NCBI RefSeq assembly: GCF_021165935.1
Contig: NZ_CP088953.1
Span: 620,001-684,000 of the forward strand
Source: Microbulbifer elongatus
GTDB taxonomy: Bacteria; Pseudomonadota; Gammaproteobacteria; Pseudomonadales; Cellvibrionaceae
Direction of reading: 5' to 3'
Length of the DNA: 64,000 nt
Shown: piece by piece, positions 52,668 through 61,826 of the stretch
Position numbering within the stretch: position 1 is the first letter of the stretch
Layout: each line of letters opens with the position of its first letter
Program-made: the position numbers and the translations under genes
The notes under the pieces: model-generated
Seen by the model: the letters and a program-made list of their open reading frames with translations, nothing else
Told to the model about the DNA's origin: nothing
Databases searched by the model: none

Positions 52668-52794
52668 AAAAAAAAGCCCCGATGGGGGTAGCTTCGGGGC
52701 GAGGGGCTTCTGACTAAGCTTTGGGGGATGATGTTGCAATCCAACGATCTTGCTTAGTTAGAGGGGCCCTTTTGTCGTTTGTTCCGCAGGTTGC
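52668..52794 (-). ncRNA. Candidate small RNA 1, about 127 nt, in the Spot 42 position downstream of polA
   Basis: Promoter on the minus strand: -35 CTGAAA (52824-52829), 17-base spacer, -10 TTTAAT (52801-52806), predicting a start near 52794. The RNA contains stem ACTAAGC/GCTTAGT closing a loop with a CCCCC run, and ends in terminator GCCCCGA/TCGGGGC (52700-52676) with a loop containing ACCCCC and a tail of eight T (52675-52668). Size, promoter and terminator together fit an independent sRNA. Enterobacterial spf (Spot 42) lies between polA and engB too. No ORF of note inside. Confidence 0.7.
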
Positions 52795-52823
52795 GAAAAA
52801 ATTAAAAAAATTCGCTGATATTT

Positions 52824-52829
52824 TTTCAG
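52824..52829 (-). promoter_or_regulatory. -35 box of candidate small RNA 1 (with -10 at 52801-52806)
   Basis: CTGAAA and TTTAAT separated by exactly 17 bases, in an AT-rich stretch immediately before the RNA. Confidence 0.6.
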
Positions 52830-52867
52830 GTTCGAAGGAAACTGTGCGGCTTCGCACACTGTAGCTT

Positions 52868-52983
52868 CTGGATCCCGGGTCGAGCCCGGGATGACGTAGT
52901 AGCCGGGGTGATATAGTAGCCGGAGTGACGTCTTGGCCGGGATGACCAAGGCTCCGTCATGCCGGACTCGATCCGGCATCCAG
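52868..52983. repeat. Pair of inverted palindromic intergenic repeats
   Basis: Two copies of a GC-rich palindrome of the CTGGAT-CCGG-TCGAG-CCGG-ATGACG type, at 52868-52896 and, inverted, at 52955-52983. Each is itself a hairpin, so the pair forms a REP/BIME- or MITE-like unit between polA and the small RNAs. Confidence 0.7.
52886..52951. repeat. 17-bp tandem repeat, about 3.9 copies
   Basis: Units CCGGGATGACGTAGTAG (52886-52902), CCGGGGTGATATAGTAG (52903-52919), CCGGAGTGACGTCTTGG (52920-52936) and a partial CCGGGATGACCAAGG (52937-52951), arising from the end of the palindromic repeat. Confidence 0.75.
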
Positions 52984-53012
52984 TGAGGCCCAGCCGACAA
53001 GCGCATATTTGA

Positions 53013-55763
53013 TCAATGCGCTTCATCCCAGTTGGCACCCTCGCCCAGTTCGGCAATCAGCGGCACATCCAGTTCCGCCGCGGCCTGCATCAGTTCGGGG
53101 ATGCGTTTAACCACCTGTTCCCGCTCGTCCGCCGGCACTTCCAGCACCAGTTCGTCGTGCACCTGCATGATCAGGCGGGTCTTGAGCTTCTCGTCCCGCA
53201 GCCATTGGGCCACTGCGATCATCGCGCGCTTGATAATGTCCGCTGCGGTGCCCTGCATGGGCGCATTGATGGCGGTGCGCTCGGCGGCCTGACGCTGCAT
53301 GCCGTTGCGGGAGTTGATCTCCGGCAAATACAGGCGGCGGCCGAACAGGGTTTCCACATAGCCCTTGTCCGCGGCCTGCTTGCGGGTGTTTTCCATATAC
53401 GCCAGCACGCCCGGGTAGCGCTCGAAGTAGCGGTCGATATAGGTCTGGGCGTCCGCGCGGGGAATATCCAGCTGTTTGGCGAGGCCAAACGCGCTCATGC
53501 CGTAGATCAGGCCGAAATTGATCGCCTTGGCGCGGCGGCGCTGTTCGTCGGTCACGTCCCCTGCCGGGACTTCGAATACTTCCGCCGCGGTCGCGCGGTG
53601 AATGTCGGCCCCCTCGGCAAAGGCATCCAGCAGGCCTTTATCGCCGGACAGGTGCGCCATGATGCGCAGCTCGATCTGCGAGTAGTCCGCGGCCACGATT
53701 ACACTGCCACCGTTGATTCTTGGATCGGCCACAAACGCCTGACGGATGCGACGGCCCTCTTCGGTGCGGATCGGAATATTCTGCAGGTTGGGATCCGAAG
53801 AAGACAGGCGCCCGGTAGCGGCCACCGCCTGATGGTAGGAGGTGTGCACGCGACCGGTGGCCGGGTCGATCATCTGCGGCAGTTTGTCGGTGTAGGTGTT
53901 TTTCAGCTTGGCCATACCCCGGTACTGCATGATCAGCGCCGGCAGCTTGTGGGAAAGCGCCAGCTCCTGCAGTACCGGCTCCGCGGTGGACGGCGCCCCT
54001 TTGGGGGTTTTCTTGATGACCGGAATTTCCAGCTTTTCAAACAGAATGGTGCCCAGCTGCTTGGTGGAGCCGAGATTGAACTCCTCTCCCGCTTCCTCGT
54101 ACGCCTGCTGTTCGAGGTCCCGCATTTTCTCTTCGAGCTCGCCGGACTGTTTTTTCAGCATGGCTGCGTCGATATAGGCCCCGTTGCGCTCAATATGGGT
54201 GAGCACCGGCACCAGCGGCATTTCAATCTCATCGAGCACTTTTTCCAGGCTTGGCTCTTTGGCCAGGCGACCGCTCAATTCCCGATGCAGACGCAGAGTG
54301 ATGTCGGCATCTTCCGCCGCGTAAGGCCCCGCCTTGTCCAGCTCGATCTGGTTGAAGGTGAGCTGCTTGGCGCCCTTGCCGGCGATGTCTTCAAATTTGA
54401 TGGTGGTCTCGCCCAGATACTTCAGCGCGAGAGTATCCATATCGTGGCGGCTGCCGGTGCTGTTGAGCACGTAGGATTCGAGCATGGTGTCGCGGGTGAT
54501 ACCGCGCAGCTCGATTTCGTAGTTGGCTAGAATGTGGCTGTCGTACTTGAGGTTCTGGCCGACTTTTTTGTAGTCGTCACTTTCCAGAATCGGTTTGAGC
54601 TTGGCCAGCGCCTGGTCGAAATCAACCTGCGCCGGTGCCCCCATATAGTCGTGGGCCAGGGGCAGATAGGCGGCTTCGCCGGCTTCCACCGCAAAGCTCA
54701 TTCCCACCAGTTTGGCCTGCATATAGTTGAGGCTGGTGGTTTCGGTGTCGAAGGCGAAAACGTCCGCCTCCTTCAGCTTTTCGATCCAGGTATCGAGTTC
54801 TTTTTCGTCGAGAATGGTGGTGTAGTTGCGCTCGACGGTCATGGCCTCGGCGGCGGACTCGGCATCGCCGTCACCCTGCCCAGACAACTCCTCCACCCAG
54901 CTGCGGAATTCCATTTGCTTGAACAGCTCGCGCAGCCTGTCGGTATCCGGCTCGCCGTTGGCGAGGCGCTCAGGCCGGTAGTCCATTTCCACATCGGTCT
55001 TGATGGTGGCGAGCACGTAGGACATATCCGCCGCGTCTTTGTGTTCGGCCATTTTCTTGGCCAGGGTTTTCGAACCGCGGAAACCCAGCGGTGCGATGGC
55101 ATCGAGATCCGCGTAGATATCCTTGAGGCTGCCGATACCCTGTAACAGCGCCAGCGCGGTTTTCTGACCCACGCCCGGCACGCCGGGAATGTTGTCCACC
55201 TTGTCGCCCATCAGCGCGAGGAAGTCGATGATCAGCTCCGGACCCACGCCAAACTTCTCTTTGACGCCCTCTACATCCATGACCGTGTTCGACATGGTGT
55301 TCACCAGGGTCACCCCCGGGCGCACCAGCTGGGCCATGTCCTTGTCGCCGGTGGAGATGATCACGTCCATGCCCTGCTCTGCGCCCTGCAGCGCCAGGGT
55401 GCCGATCACATCGTCCGCTTCCACCCCGTCGATCACCAGGCGCGGCAGTCCCATGGCGTCGATGATGTCGTGAATGGGCTGGATCTGTGCGCGCAGGTCA
55501 TCCGGCATCGGTGGACGCTGGGCTTTGTATTCTTCGAACAGTTCGTCGCGGAAGGTTTTGCCCTTGGCGTCGAACACCACTACTACCGGGCTGTCCGGGT
55601 GCTCCTTGAGATGTTTCCGCAGCATGGAGATGACACCGCGCACCGCGCCGGTAGGCTGGCCATCGCTGGTTTGCAGTGGCGGCAGGGCGTGGAAAGCGCG
55701 GTAAAGATAGGAGGAGCCGTCCACCAGAATCAGTGGTGCGGAAGAGGACTTGGGGTTGCTCAT
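53013..55763 (-). CDS. polA: DNA polymerase I
   Basis: 916 residues, full length. 5'-3' exonuclease/flap domain (1-290, [29 protein letters not shown]), 3'-5' proofreading domain with intact ExoI motif [10 protein letters not shown], and the polymerase domain with motif [20 protein letters not shown], the O-helix [21 protein letters not shown] and motif [11 protein letters not shown]. All three activities should be present. Its 3' end lies inside an AAGCGCAT/ATGCGCTT inverted repeat (52999-53023). Confidence 0.97.
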   Translation of the reverse strand: MSNPKSSSAPLILVDGSSYLYRAFHALPPLQTSDGQPTGAVRGVISMLRKHLKEHPDSPVVVVFDAKGKTFRDELFEEYKAQRPPMPDDLRAQIQPIHDIIDAMGLPRLVIDGVEADDVIGTLALQGAEQGMDVIISTGDKDMAQLVRPGVTLVNTMSNTVMDVEGVKEKFGVGPELIIDFLALMGDKVDNIPGVPGVGQKTALALLQGIGSLKDIYADLDAIAPLGFRGSKTLAKKMAEHKDAADMSYVLATIKTDVEMDYRPERLANGEPDTDRLRELFKQMEFRSWVEELSGQGDGDAESAAEAMTVERNYTTILDEKELDTWIEKLKEADVFAFDTETTSLNYMQAKLVGMSFAVEAGEAAYLPLAHDYMGAPAQVDFDQALAKLKPILESDDYKKVGQNLKYDSHILANYEIELRGITRDTMLESYVLNSTGSRHDMDTLALKYLGETTIKFEDIAGKGAKQLTFNQIELDKAGPYAAEDADITLRLHRELSGRLAKEPSLEKVLDEIEMPLVPVLTHIERNGAYIDAAMLKKQSGELEEKMRDLEQQAYEEAGEEFNLGSTKQLGTILFEKLEIPVIKKTPKGAPSTAEPVLQELALSHKLPALIMQYRGMAKLKNTYTDKLPQMIDPATGRVHTSYHQAVAATGRLSSSDPNLQNIPIRTEEGRRIRQAFVADPRINGGSVIVAADYSQIELRIMAHLSGDKGLLDAFAEGADIHRATAAEVFEVPAGDVTDEQRRRAKAINFGLIYGMSAFGLAKQLDIPRADAQTYIDRYFERYPGVLAYMENTRKQAADKGYVETLFGRRLYLPEINSRNGMQRQAAERTAINAPMQGTAADIIKRAMIAVAQWLRDEKLKTRLIMQVHDELVLEVPADEREQVVKRIPELMQAAAELDVPLIAELGEGANWDEAH

Positions 55764-55972
55764 AGACAGTCGGGAATTCGATTTGCGTGGGTCGGATTTG
55801 TTGGGCGACAGGATACCCGCGTTGAAAAAATTTCGCTCGTGCAGCGGCCGCGGAATTTGGCGCTGCGCCGTTCAATCCATCGTCACCGCCGCGCCAGTCA
55901 TCGCAGTGTCACCCCCGTTCCGGCCGCAGCTTCTAGGCTTGGTATAGGGAAGTCGCAGCGAGGCACAACATC

Positions 55973-56488
55973 ATGAAATCCCACCTAAACATCCCCCTGG
56001 TATTGACTCTGGGGTTCTCTGGCGCGGCCTTAGGCGATGGCGCCGATCAGCAAGATCTGCACCGGCAGAAGGCTGCCGGCTCGGCCTATGCCGCTGAGAC
56101 CATGGAACATGTAGAGACCAACACCTACCAGATACCGGAAGTGGCCCGGCAAGAAGGTAGCACCGTCAACAGCTACCTGGTGGAGGAGCAAAACCGCGAG
56201 CAGTACCGTCAGGAGATGTTGAAGCAAAAAAATCGGCGCGCGCTGCTGAGCAATGTGCGCAGCGCACAGATGCAGCAGGTCAAGGCGTTCCTGGAAGAGG
56301 CACAGCAGAGTGAGCAGGTCGCGCAGGAATCCGCGCCAGAAGCACCCGCGGAAGCGACGGCGCGGCCGATGGAGCAGATAACCCCGGCTCTTCTGGAAGA
56401 GGAGGCCGACCGCGGCGCACCAGCGGCCGACGTGAAACTGCAGACAGAAGACGAGAATCCGGTGGAAGCGGCGCAGGAGCCTTCCTGA
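55973..56488 (+). CDS. Secreted coiled-coil/acidic protein of unknown function
   Basis: 171 residues with a signal peptide (LVLTLGFSGAALG/DG). The mature part is highly charged: a Gln/Glu/Lys helix (VEEQNREQYRQEMLKQKNR to QVKAFLEEAQQ) and an acidic, Ala/Pro-rich disordered tail. No cysteines and no recognised domain. It stands alone between polA and znuA, divergent from polA; no operon partner. Composition agrees with its neighbours. Confidence 0.6.
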   Translation: MKSHLNIPLVLTLGFSGAALGDGADQQDLHRQKAAGSAYAAETMEHVETNTYQIPEVARQEGSTVNSYLVEEQNREQYRQEMLKQKNRRALLSNVRSAQMQQVKAFLEEAQQSEQVAQESAPEAPAEATARPMEQITPALLEEEADRGAPAADVKLQTEDENPVEAAQEPS

Positions 56489-56516
56489 ATCGCTTCGCGA
56501 TCCTCTCTGATCAGGC

Positions 56517-57434
56517 CTATTGCGCGCTGCGGTCCGGGATCCGCGCAAGACACAGACGTGCGTCGGCCAGCAGCTTTTCCATCAAGTCCCGATAGCTCGC
56601 ACCTTCCGCCATCGTGATGCCCAGCGGGTCCAGCGCCTGATAGCCAAGGTTCAGATTGGTGGCCGTCTGGCGGTCCCGATCATTTGCCGGTGCCTCGCCA
56701 AACAGGCAACCGACAACTGCGGACGGATCCTCGTCCAGTGCGCGGCGCTTCTGCACCAGGGTCCGCGCCCCGTGCTGGTGACCGGAGCCAGCGCCCAGAC
56801 TTTCCACCGCCACCCCGGCCGCGCCAAAAAAGTGGCTGTAGGCCTGGTGCGTGGTAACGATAGGGGCATCCTTGTAGGCCCAGAGTGCGCGGTCCTGTAC
56901 CTTCTGAAGATTGGCCATGGCGCGGGAAAAGTCTCGGGCACGCTGGCGATAGTCCTCGGCATGCTCGGGATCGGCAGTAGCCAGCCGGGTAGCAATCATC
57001 GCCGCCATCACCGCGGCATTGCGCGGCCGCAACCACAGGTGCGGGTCGGCAGCGTCTGCCCCGGCATACTCGTATGCAGTCTCATCGGCCAGCAGCACCA
57101 GCTGGCGCTCGTCCGGCACCAGGGCCATCTGTCGCGCCAGCACCGACTCCATGGCCGGTCCCATCCACACAACCAGTTGCGCCGCTTCAATCCCCATGCG
57201 GTCGGATACCTTGGGGGCAAAGTGGTGGGGATCACCATTGCGGATCAGCTGATGCACACTGGCCTGATCCCCAGCGACCTCCCGGGCGATCATCGCCAGC
57301 GGGCCAATGCTGGCAACCACCTTCGGGCCCGCCGCCGCCTCATCCGGTTCCCGGGGGGCGCAGCCACCTGTCGCGACCAGACTGGTCACCACAATCATCA
57401 GGACGGAAAGCAGGCGAAGGACAATTTCGGACAT
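56517..57434 (-). CDS. znuA: Zinc ABC transporter, periplasmic zinc-binding protein
   Basis: 305 residues from ATG 57434 (MSEIVLRLLSVLMIVV); the ribosome site is weak, so the start could shift. Lipoprotein-like signal ending TGGC. Cluster A-I metal-binding fold with candidate zinc ligands: His in NGDPHHFAP, His in DPHLWLRP, His in TTHQAYSHFF and Glu in CLFGEAP. The His-rich loop usual in ZnuA is almost absent (only SGHQHGA). Divergent from znuCB across a Zur-type site. Confidence 0.88.
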   Translation of the reverse strand: MSEIVLRLLSVLMIVVTSLVATGGCAPREPDEAAAGPKVVASIGPLAMIAREVAGDQASVHQLIRNGDPHHFAPKVSDRMGIEAAQLVVWMGPAMESVLARQMALVPDERQLVLLADETAYEYAGADAADPHLWLRPRNAAVMAAMIATRLATADPEHAEDYRQRARDFSRAMANLQKVQDRALWAYKDAPIVTTHQAYSHFFGAAGVAVESLGAGSGHQHGARTLVQKRRALDEDPSAVVGCLFGEAPANDRDRQTATNLNLGYQALDPLGITMAEGASYRDLMEKLLADARLCLARIPDRSAQ

Positions 57435-57507
57435 CAACTGACGGCTCACGGGGCGTTCATTCGGTTCATACTGGACAGGCGCCGCTGGCGACACCCAATT
57501 TAGGGGA

Positions 57508-57522
57508 TGCGATATAATCACA
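57508..57522. promoter_or_regulatory. Candidate Zur box between znuA and znuC
   Basis: TGCGATATAATCACA matches the gammaproteobacterial Zur core TGTTATANTATAACA at 10 of 14 defined positions and contains a perfect -10 TATAAT (57513-57518) for znuCB. Binding here would repress both directions when zinc is sufficient. Confidence 0.65.
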
Positions 57523-57588
57523 GCCAGCTTACACTCGCCAGCCAAATCCCACCTTTTAAACCCGTTAGTCATCCGGTCTGGAATTCCC

Positions 57589-58419
57589 TTGAAGAGTCCG
57601 CAGGAGAGCCCCCAAACCCTACACGCACCGTTGATCCGCGCCCACCAGGTGGGCCTGGAAGTCGCCGGCCGGCAGTTATTGCAGGATATTTCCCTGGAAT
57701 TGCGACCCGCCGAGATTGTCACCGTCATCGGCCCCAACGGCGCCGGCAAAACCACACTGTTGCGCCTGCTGCTGGGGCTGACCCGGCCCACCTCCGGAGA
57801 AGTGGAGCGACTGCCGGGGCTGCGTCTGGGGTATATGCCCCAGCGTCTGCAGATCGATGCCACCATGCCCATGACCGTAGCGCGCTTTCTGCAGCTGGGG
57901 ATTGAGGGCGTGAGCGTCTCAGACGCGCTGGCCCGGGTGGCGGCCCCCCATCTGGCCGGCTCGCGCCTCGCGGATCTGTCCGGTGGTGAGATGCAACGGG
58001 TTCTGCTGGCGCGGGCGGCAGCGCGCAAGCCTCAACTGCTGGTGCTGGACGAACCCACCCAGGGTGTCGATCTGGGCGGTCAGAGTGAGGTGTACCAGCT
58101 CATCGCGCAATTGCGTGACGAGCTGAAGTGCGGAGTGTTACTGGTTTCCCACGACCTGCACCTGGTGATGGCCGCTACCGATCGTGTGCTCTGCCTCAAT
58201 CAGCATATCTGCTGTCACGGGCATCCCGAGCAAGTCAGTCGAGACCCCGCCTACCTGGAAATGTTCGGCGATAAACTGGCCCCCTATACCCACCACCACA
58301 ATCACCACCACGATATCGGCGGTGAGATCGTGGACGAAGACTGCAATCACGACCACGATCACGCGGTGACCCCGCCACCATCGCGGACCGGGACGCGCAA
58401 CTCGGGGGAGCGCAACTGA
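57589..58419 (+). CDS. znuC: Zinc ABC transporter, ATP-binding protein
   Basis: 276 residues starting at TTG 57589. ABC ATPase motifs in order: Walker [11 protein letters not shown]-loop MPQRLQ, signature LSGGEMQRV, Walker B LLVLDEP, switch His in SHDLH. The C-terminal tail carries two His clusters (THHHNHHHD and NHDHDHA) that could buffer zinc on the cytoplasmic side. Its stop overlaps the znuB start (TGATG). Confidence 0.93.
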   Translation: MKSPQESPQTLHAPLIRAHQVGLEVAGRQLLQDISLELRPAEIVTVIGPNGAGKTTLLRLLLGLTRPTSGEVERLPGLRLGYMPQRLQIDATMPMTVARFLQLGIEGVSVSDALARVAAPHLAGSRLADLSGGEMQRVLLARAAARKPQLLVLDEPTQGVDLGGQSEVYQLIAQLRDELKCGVLLVSHDLHLVMAATDRVLCLNQHICCHGHPEQVSRDPAYLEMFGDKLAPYTHHHNHHHDIGGEIVDEDCNHDHDHAVTPPPSRTGTRNSGERN

Positions 58420-59225
58420 TGGACTGGTCGCAGATTCTGCACTCTACCTTTCTCTGGTACGCCCTGGCCGCCGGCTTGCTGGTGGCTCTGGTGAGCGGTC
58501 CGCTGGGGTGCTTCGCAGTATGGCGGCGTATGGCCTATTTCGGCGATACCCTCGCCCACTCCGCACTGCTCGGAGTTACCCTGGGCTTTGTGCTGCATAT
58601 CCAGCCGACGCTCGCGGTGGTGGTCAGCAGTTGTCTGCTGGCGTTCTTACTGGTGTATTTTCAGCGGCGTCAGAACCTGTCCGTGGATACCCTGCTGGGG
58701 ATCCTGTCCCATTCCATGCTGGCCCTGGGGATCGTCACCGTCAGCCTGCTGGATATCAATGTGGATCTGCTGTCGCTGCTGCTTGGTGACCTGCTGGCGG
58801 TATCCACCCAGGATCTGGTGCTGATGGCCATTGCCACTCTGGTGATCGCGGTGTTGCTGTTTTTCCTGTGGTCGAAGTTGCTCGCCTTTACCCTGCACGA
58901 GGAGCTGGCCGCTGTAGAAGGTGTCAAAGTAGAACGTGTACGCCTGGCACTGATGCTGATGCTGGCGCTGCTGATCGCCATCGCCATGAAAGTGGTGGGG
59001 GTACTGCTGATCACCGCCCTACTCATCATTCCCGCCGCCACCGCCCGGCGCATTTCCACCACCCCGGAACAGATGGCCGGCTTCGCCTCTCTGATCGGCT
59101 GTGTTTCGGTGACCATCGGCCTCGCCGCCTCGGTACTCTGGGACAGCCCCGCAGGGCCGTCGATTGTGCTGGCGGCGGGCGTTATCTTTCTCTTGGGTCA
59201 GTTCTGGTCCAGAAAGGAAGCGTGA
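58419..59225 (+). CDS. znuB: Zinc ABC transporter, permease
   Basis: 268 residues, 8-9 transmembrane helices of the ABC-3 (ZnuB/MntB) permease family; typical segments are VSGPLGCFAVWRRMAYFGDTLAHSALLG near the N-terminus and KVVGVLLITALLIIPAATARR in the C-terminal half. Translationally coupled to znuC. Confidence 0.93.
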   Translation: MDWSQILHSTFLWYALAAGLLVALVSGPLGCFAVWRRMAYFGDTLAHSALLGVTLGFVLHIQPTLAVVVSSCLLAFLLVYFQRRQNLSVDTLLGILSHSMLALGIVTVSLLDINVDLLSLLLGDLLAVSTQDLVLMAIATLVIAVLLFFLWSKLLAFTLHEELAAVEGVKVERVRLALMLMLALLIAIAMKVVGVLLITALLIIPAATARRISTTPEQMAGFASLIGCVSVTIGLAASVLWDSPAGPSIVLAAGVIFLLGQFWSRKEA

Positions 59226-59264
59226 CCTACACAATCCAATTTCCTGATTCTACCCTTCAGGGAA

Positions 59265-60053
59265 TCACCCCGGGTATTGCAGCAGGGTCATATGCAGTAG
59301 GTTTACTCCCCAATGGGCCAGCACACAGGCCCAGAAGCTGCCGCGCAGTTGCCACAGCAGCGCGTAACCGAGACCTGCCAACCCAACCAGCGACAACAGG
59401 ATGAGCGACACGGCCCAGCCGGTATGCAGATAGGTGAACAACACCGTCACGATCACGGTCGGGATCCACGGCCAGCGGTGTAGCCATTGGCCCAGTCCGC
59501 GCTGCAGTACCCACCGGAAGAAACCCTCTTCCGCAATACACACCACCACCAGATTGAGCAGTGCGGCAAGGGCGATCGCGGCGGTGAGCTTGGGTTGGAA
59601 CTCCAGGAAGAAAGCGCCGATGATTATCGGCACGACGATGGCGATGGCCATCAGTGGCAGGTCTTTGCGCTTTAGCGGTTGCGGGCGTACCAGCATATAC
59701 AGCACCAGCGTGAGTGCGATGACCGCCTTGGCCGGGCGGAAGCTGGGATATATCTCGCTGCCGTTATGCAGATAGGGTTCCATCAGCAGGATATGATCGT
59801 TCCCGGGTATAACGCCACTGGTCACCACCAGCATCAACAGCGCGGTGATAATAAAACTGAGCGCCTTTTTCCAACCCCGAGCGGTGTCCATGGCCACCAA
59901 CCCCAACCAGATGACCGGCGCGAAGACACCGATCCAGCCAAAGGGAATGGACAGCAGACAGAGAAATGCGGCAGGCACCCAGAGCGCTTTGCCCTCGATG
60001 GGCGCATCGGCGGCAATCACCGGCACCCCCCGTTGTACGTTGAGTGAAAACAT
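59265..60053 (-). CDS. CPBP-family intramembrane glutamic endopeptidase
   Basis: 262 residues with about 8 transmembrane helices. The three CPBP/Rce1 motifs are intact: EExxxR as AEEGFFRW, FxxxH as FTYLH, and HxxxN as LAHWGVN. Such proteins cleave prenylated or other membrane substrates, or protect against bacteriocins; the substrate here is unknown. It converges on znuB. Confidence 0.85.
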   Translation of the reverse strand: MFSLNVQRGVPVIAADAPIEGKALWVPAAFLCLLSIPFGWIGVFAPVIWLGLVAMDTARGWKKALSFIITALLMLVVTSGVIPGNDHILLMEPYLHNGSEIYPSFRPAKAVIALTLVLYMLVRPQPLKRKDLPLMAIAIVVPIIIGAFFLEFQPKLTAAIALAALLNLVVVCIAEEGFFRWVLQRGLGQWLHRWPWIPTVIVTVLFTYLHTGWAVSLILLSLVGLAGLGYALLWQLRGSFWACVLAHWGVNLLHMTLLQYPG

Positions 60054-60116
60054 AGAAAATCCATTTTCAGCGAATTGTCAGCTTGTTCAGCCCGTTAACC
60101 CGAGTTCGGAAACGAG

Positions 60117-60141
60117 AACAGGCGCTATCATAGCGCCTGTT
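60117..60141. terminator. Perfect 11-bp inverted repeat before the CPBP gene
   Basis: AACAGGCGCTA and TAGCGCCTGTT around TCA, between the SCO gene stop (60169) and the CPBP gene start. Very stable stem but only a short T stretch follows; probable terminator of the cytochrome oxidase assembly operon. Confidence 0.55.
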
Positions 60142-60168
60142 GGGAAGCCCTACCGTGATCGTGGTCGC

Positions 60169-60837
60169 TCACCCGTTATAAGTGGCCCGCATGGAACGGT
60201 ACGTCAGTTTCATTTTCGCCGGGTCCAGAGGCGCTTTAAAAAAGCCATGATAATGCCCACGGGGATTGATCAATACCACCTGTGACCCATGATCGACGGT
60301 GTAATTGCCGTCATCCAGGGGCACCTTGTTAAAGGGTACGTTGAGCTGATTGGCAAAGCGTTTCAGGTTGATGAATTCGCCGGTTACCCCATAAAAATCC
60401 GGATTGAAGTAACGCACATACTCCTGCAATTGCAGGGGTTTATCCCGCTGTGGATCCACCGATACCAGTAAAATGTCGGTGTTCTCGCGGGTATCGTCAT
60501 CCAGCGTCTGATAGAAACGGTTCAGCGTCGACATGGTCGTCGGGCATACATCGGGACAGTGGGTGAAACCAAAAAATACCAGAGTCCAGCGCCCGGCCAG
60601 CTGGGTGGTTTTGAAGGCGCTGCCACTATCCGCAATCAGTTCAAATTCATCCAGTATGCGCGGGCGCTCCAGTTTAATGGCCCCATTGGCCCGCAGTTCC
60701 GTGTCGGTAATGACCCGCGGCTGATTCATTTTGTTCAAAAAGCCCGCCAGTACCGCGACCATAAACAGCACCAGCACAGCGACGGTCAGAAAAATGCCGC
60801 GTTTCTGCGCCGCTGTATGTTGCAGGTTCTCCCCCAT
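60169..60837 (-). CDS. SCO1/SenC/PrrC-family copper chaperone for cytochrome oxidase
   Basis: 222 residues: N-terminal membrane anchor (about 13-35), thioredoxin-like domain with the copper-binding CxxxC in FFGFTHCPDVCPTT and the third ligand His in YTVDHGSQVVLI. Delivers copper to the CuA site of cytochrome c oxidase. Last gene of the ctaA-ctaB-SCO run; it starts 1 base after the ctaB stop. Confidence 0.93.
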   Translation of the reverse strand: MGENLQHTAAQKRGIFLTVAVLVLFMVAVLAGFLNKMNQPRVITDTELRANGAIKLERPRILDEFELIADSGSAFKTTQLAGRWTLVFFGFTHCPDVCPTTMSTLNRFYQTLDDDTRENTDILLVSVDPQRDKPLQLQEYVRYFNPDFYGVTGEFINLKRFANQLNVPFNKVPLDDGNYTVDHGSQVVLINPRGHYHGFFKAPLDPAKMKLTYRSMRATYNG

Positions 60838-60838
60838 T

Positions 60839-61747
60839 TCAGACTCCGCTGGTAGGCAGCGCTACCAGGTAGTGATCCAGTAGCATGATGCAAAAGAGTG
60901 CCATCAGATAAATGATCGAATACTTGAAGGTCTCCATGCCCGCGTTGGGGTTTTTATTCCGCAACATTTCAATGGCCCAGTACAGGAAACCGATTCCCAG
61001 TACCACCGCACCCAGAAGATACAGCCAGCCGAGCATGGCGGTGGCAAAAGGCAACAGGGAAACCGCAAACAGGATGAAGGTATAAAGCAGAATATGAATC
61101 TTTGTGTATTGCACCCCGTGGGTGATGGGCAGCATGGGAATTTCTGCCTTGGCGTAATCGTCCCGCCGGTGCACCGCCAGCGCCCAGAAATGCGGTGGTG
61201 TCCAGGCAAAAATGATCAGTGCCAACAGCAGGCCGTGGCCGTGTAGATCACCGGTCACCGCAACCCAGCCCAGCAGGGGTGGGGCGGCGCCAGCGAGGCC
61301 ACCGATCACAATATTCTGCGGCGTGGCCCGCTTCAGAAACATGGTGTAGACCACTGCATACCCCAACAGAGATGCCAGGGTAAGCCAGGCGGTAAGCGCA
61401 TTGACGAAGGCGAGTAGTATGGCCATACCGGAACAGCCCAGCGCCAGCGCGAACAGCAGCGCTTTTTGCGGCTCGACCCGGCCGCGCGCTACCGGCCGAT
61501 TGGTGGTGCGGGCCATTTTTATGTCCACATGCCGGTCCACCAGATGATTGACGGCGGCGGCGCCACCGGCGCAGAGGGCAATGCCTATATTCCCCAGAAT
61601 CAGAATATCCAGTGGCACCATCCCCGGAGTGGCCAGCAGCATGCCGATCACCGAAGTGAGGATCATCAGCATCACCACCCGCGGCTTGGTGAGTTCGTAG
61701 TAATCGCGCCATCCGGCGCGGCGGACAGTGACTGCCTGGGTACTCAT
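60839..61747 (-). CDS. ctaB: Protoheme IX farnesyltransferase (heme O synthase)
   Basis: 302 residues from ATG 61747, which follows GAGGTGGTAGCA. UbiA-type prenyltransferase with 8-9 transmembrane helices; the Asp-rich motif is NHLVDRHVDIKMARTTNRPVA and the second one WTPPHFWALAVHRRDDYAKAEIPMLP. Adds a farnesyl group to protoheme, the step before heme A synthase. Confidence 0.95.
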   Translation of the reverse strand: MSTQAVTVRRAGWRDYYELTKPRVVMLMILTSVIGMLLATPGMVPLDILILGNIGIALCAGGAAAVNHLVDRHVDIKMARTTNRPVARGRVEPQKALLFALALGCSGMAILLAFVNALTAWLTLASLLGYAVVYTMFLKRATPQNIVIGGLAGAAPPLLGWVAVTGDLHGHGLLLALIIFAWTPPHFWALAVHRRDDYAKAEIPMLPITHGVQYTKIHILLYTFILFAVSLLPFATAMLGWLYLLGAVVLGIGFLYWAIEMLRNKNPNAGMETFKYSIIYLMALFCIMLLDHYLVALPTSGV

Positions 61748-61826
61748 TGCTACCACCTCGTTTTCATTATTATTGAGGTACTACTAAACCCTCTACGCTA
61801 CATCTTTATGCTCTATGCAAACTTTG

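Noticed and set aside
52999..53023. Inverted repeat AAGCGCAT/ATGCGCTT as polA terminator
   Set aside because: It overlaps the stop codon and lacks a T tract; termination more likely occurs further on.
53016..54530. 504-codon open frame antisense to polA
   Set aside because: polA is unmistakable here; this frame has low-complexity shadow composition.
56517..58028. 503-codon version of znuA
   Set aside because: The first ~200 codons run antisense to znuC and carry no signal or domain; the lipoprotein signal begins at 57434.
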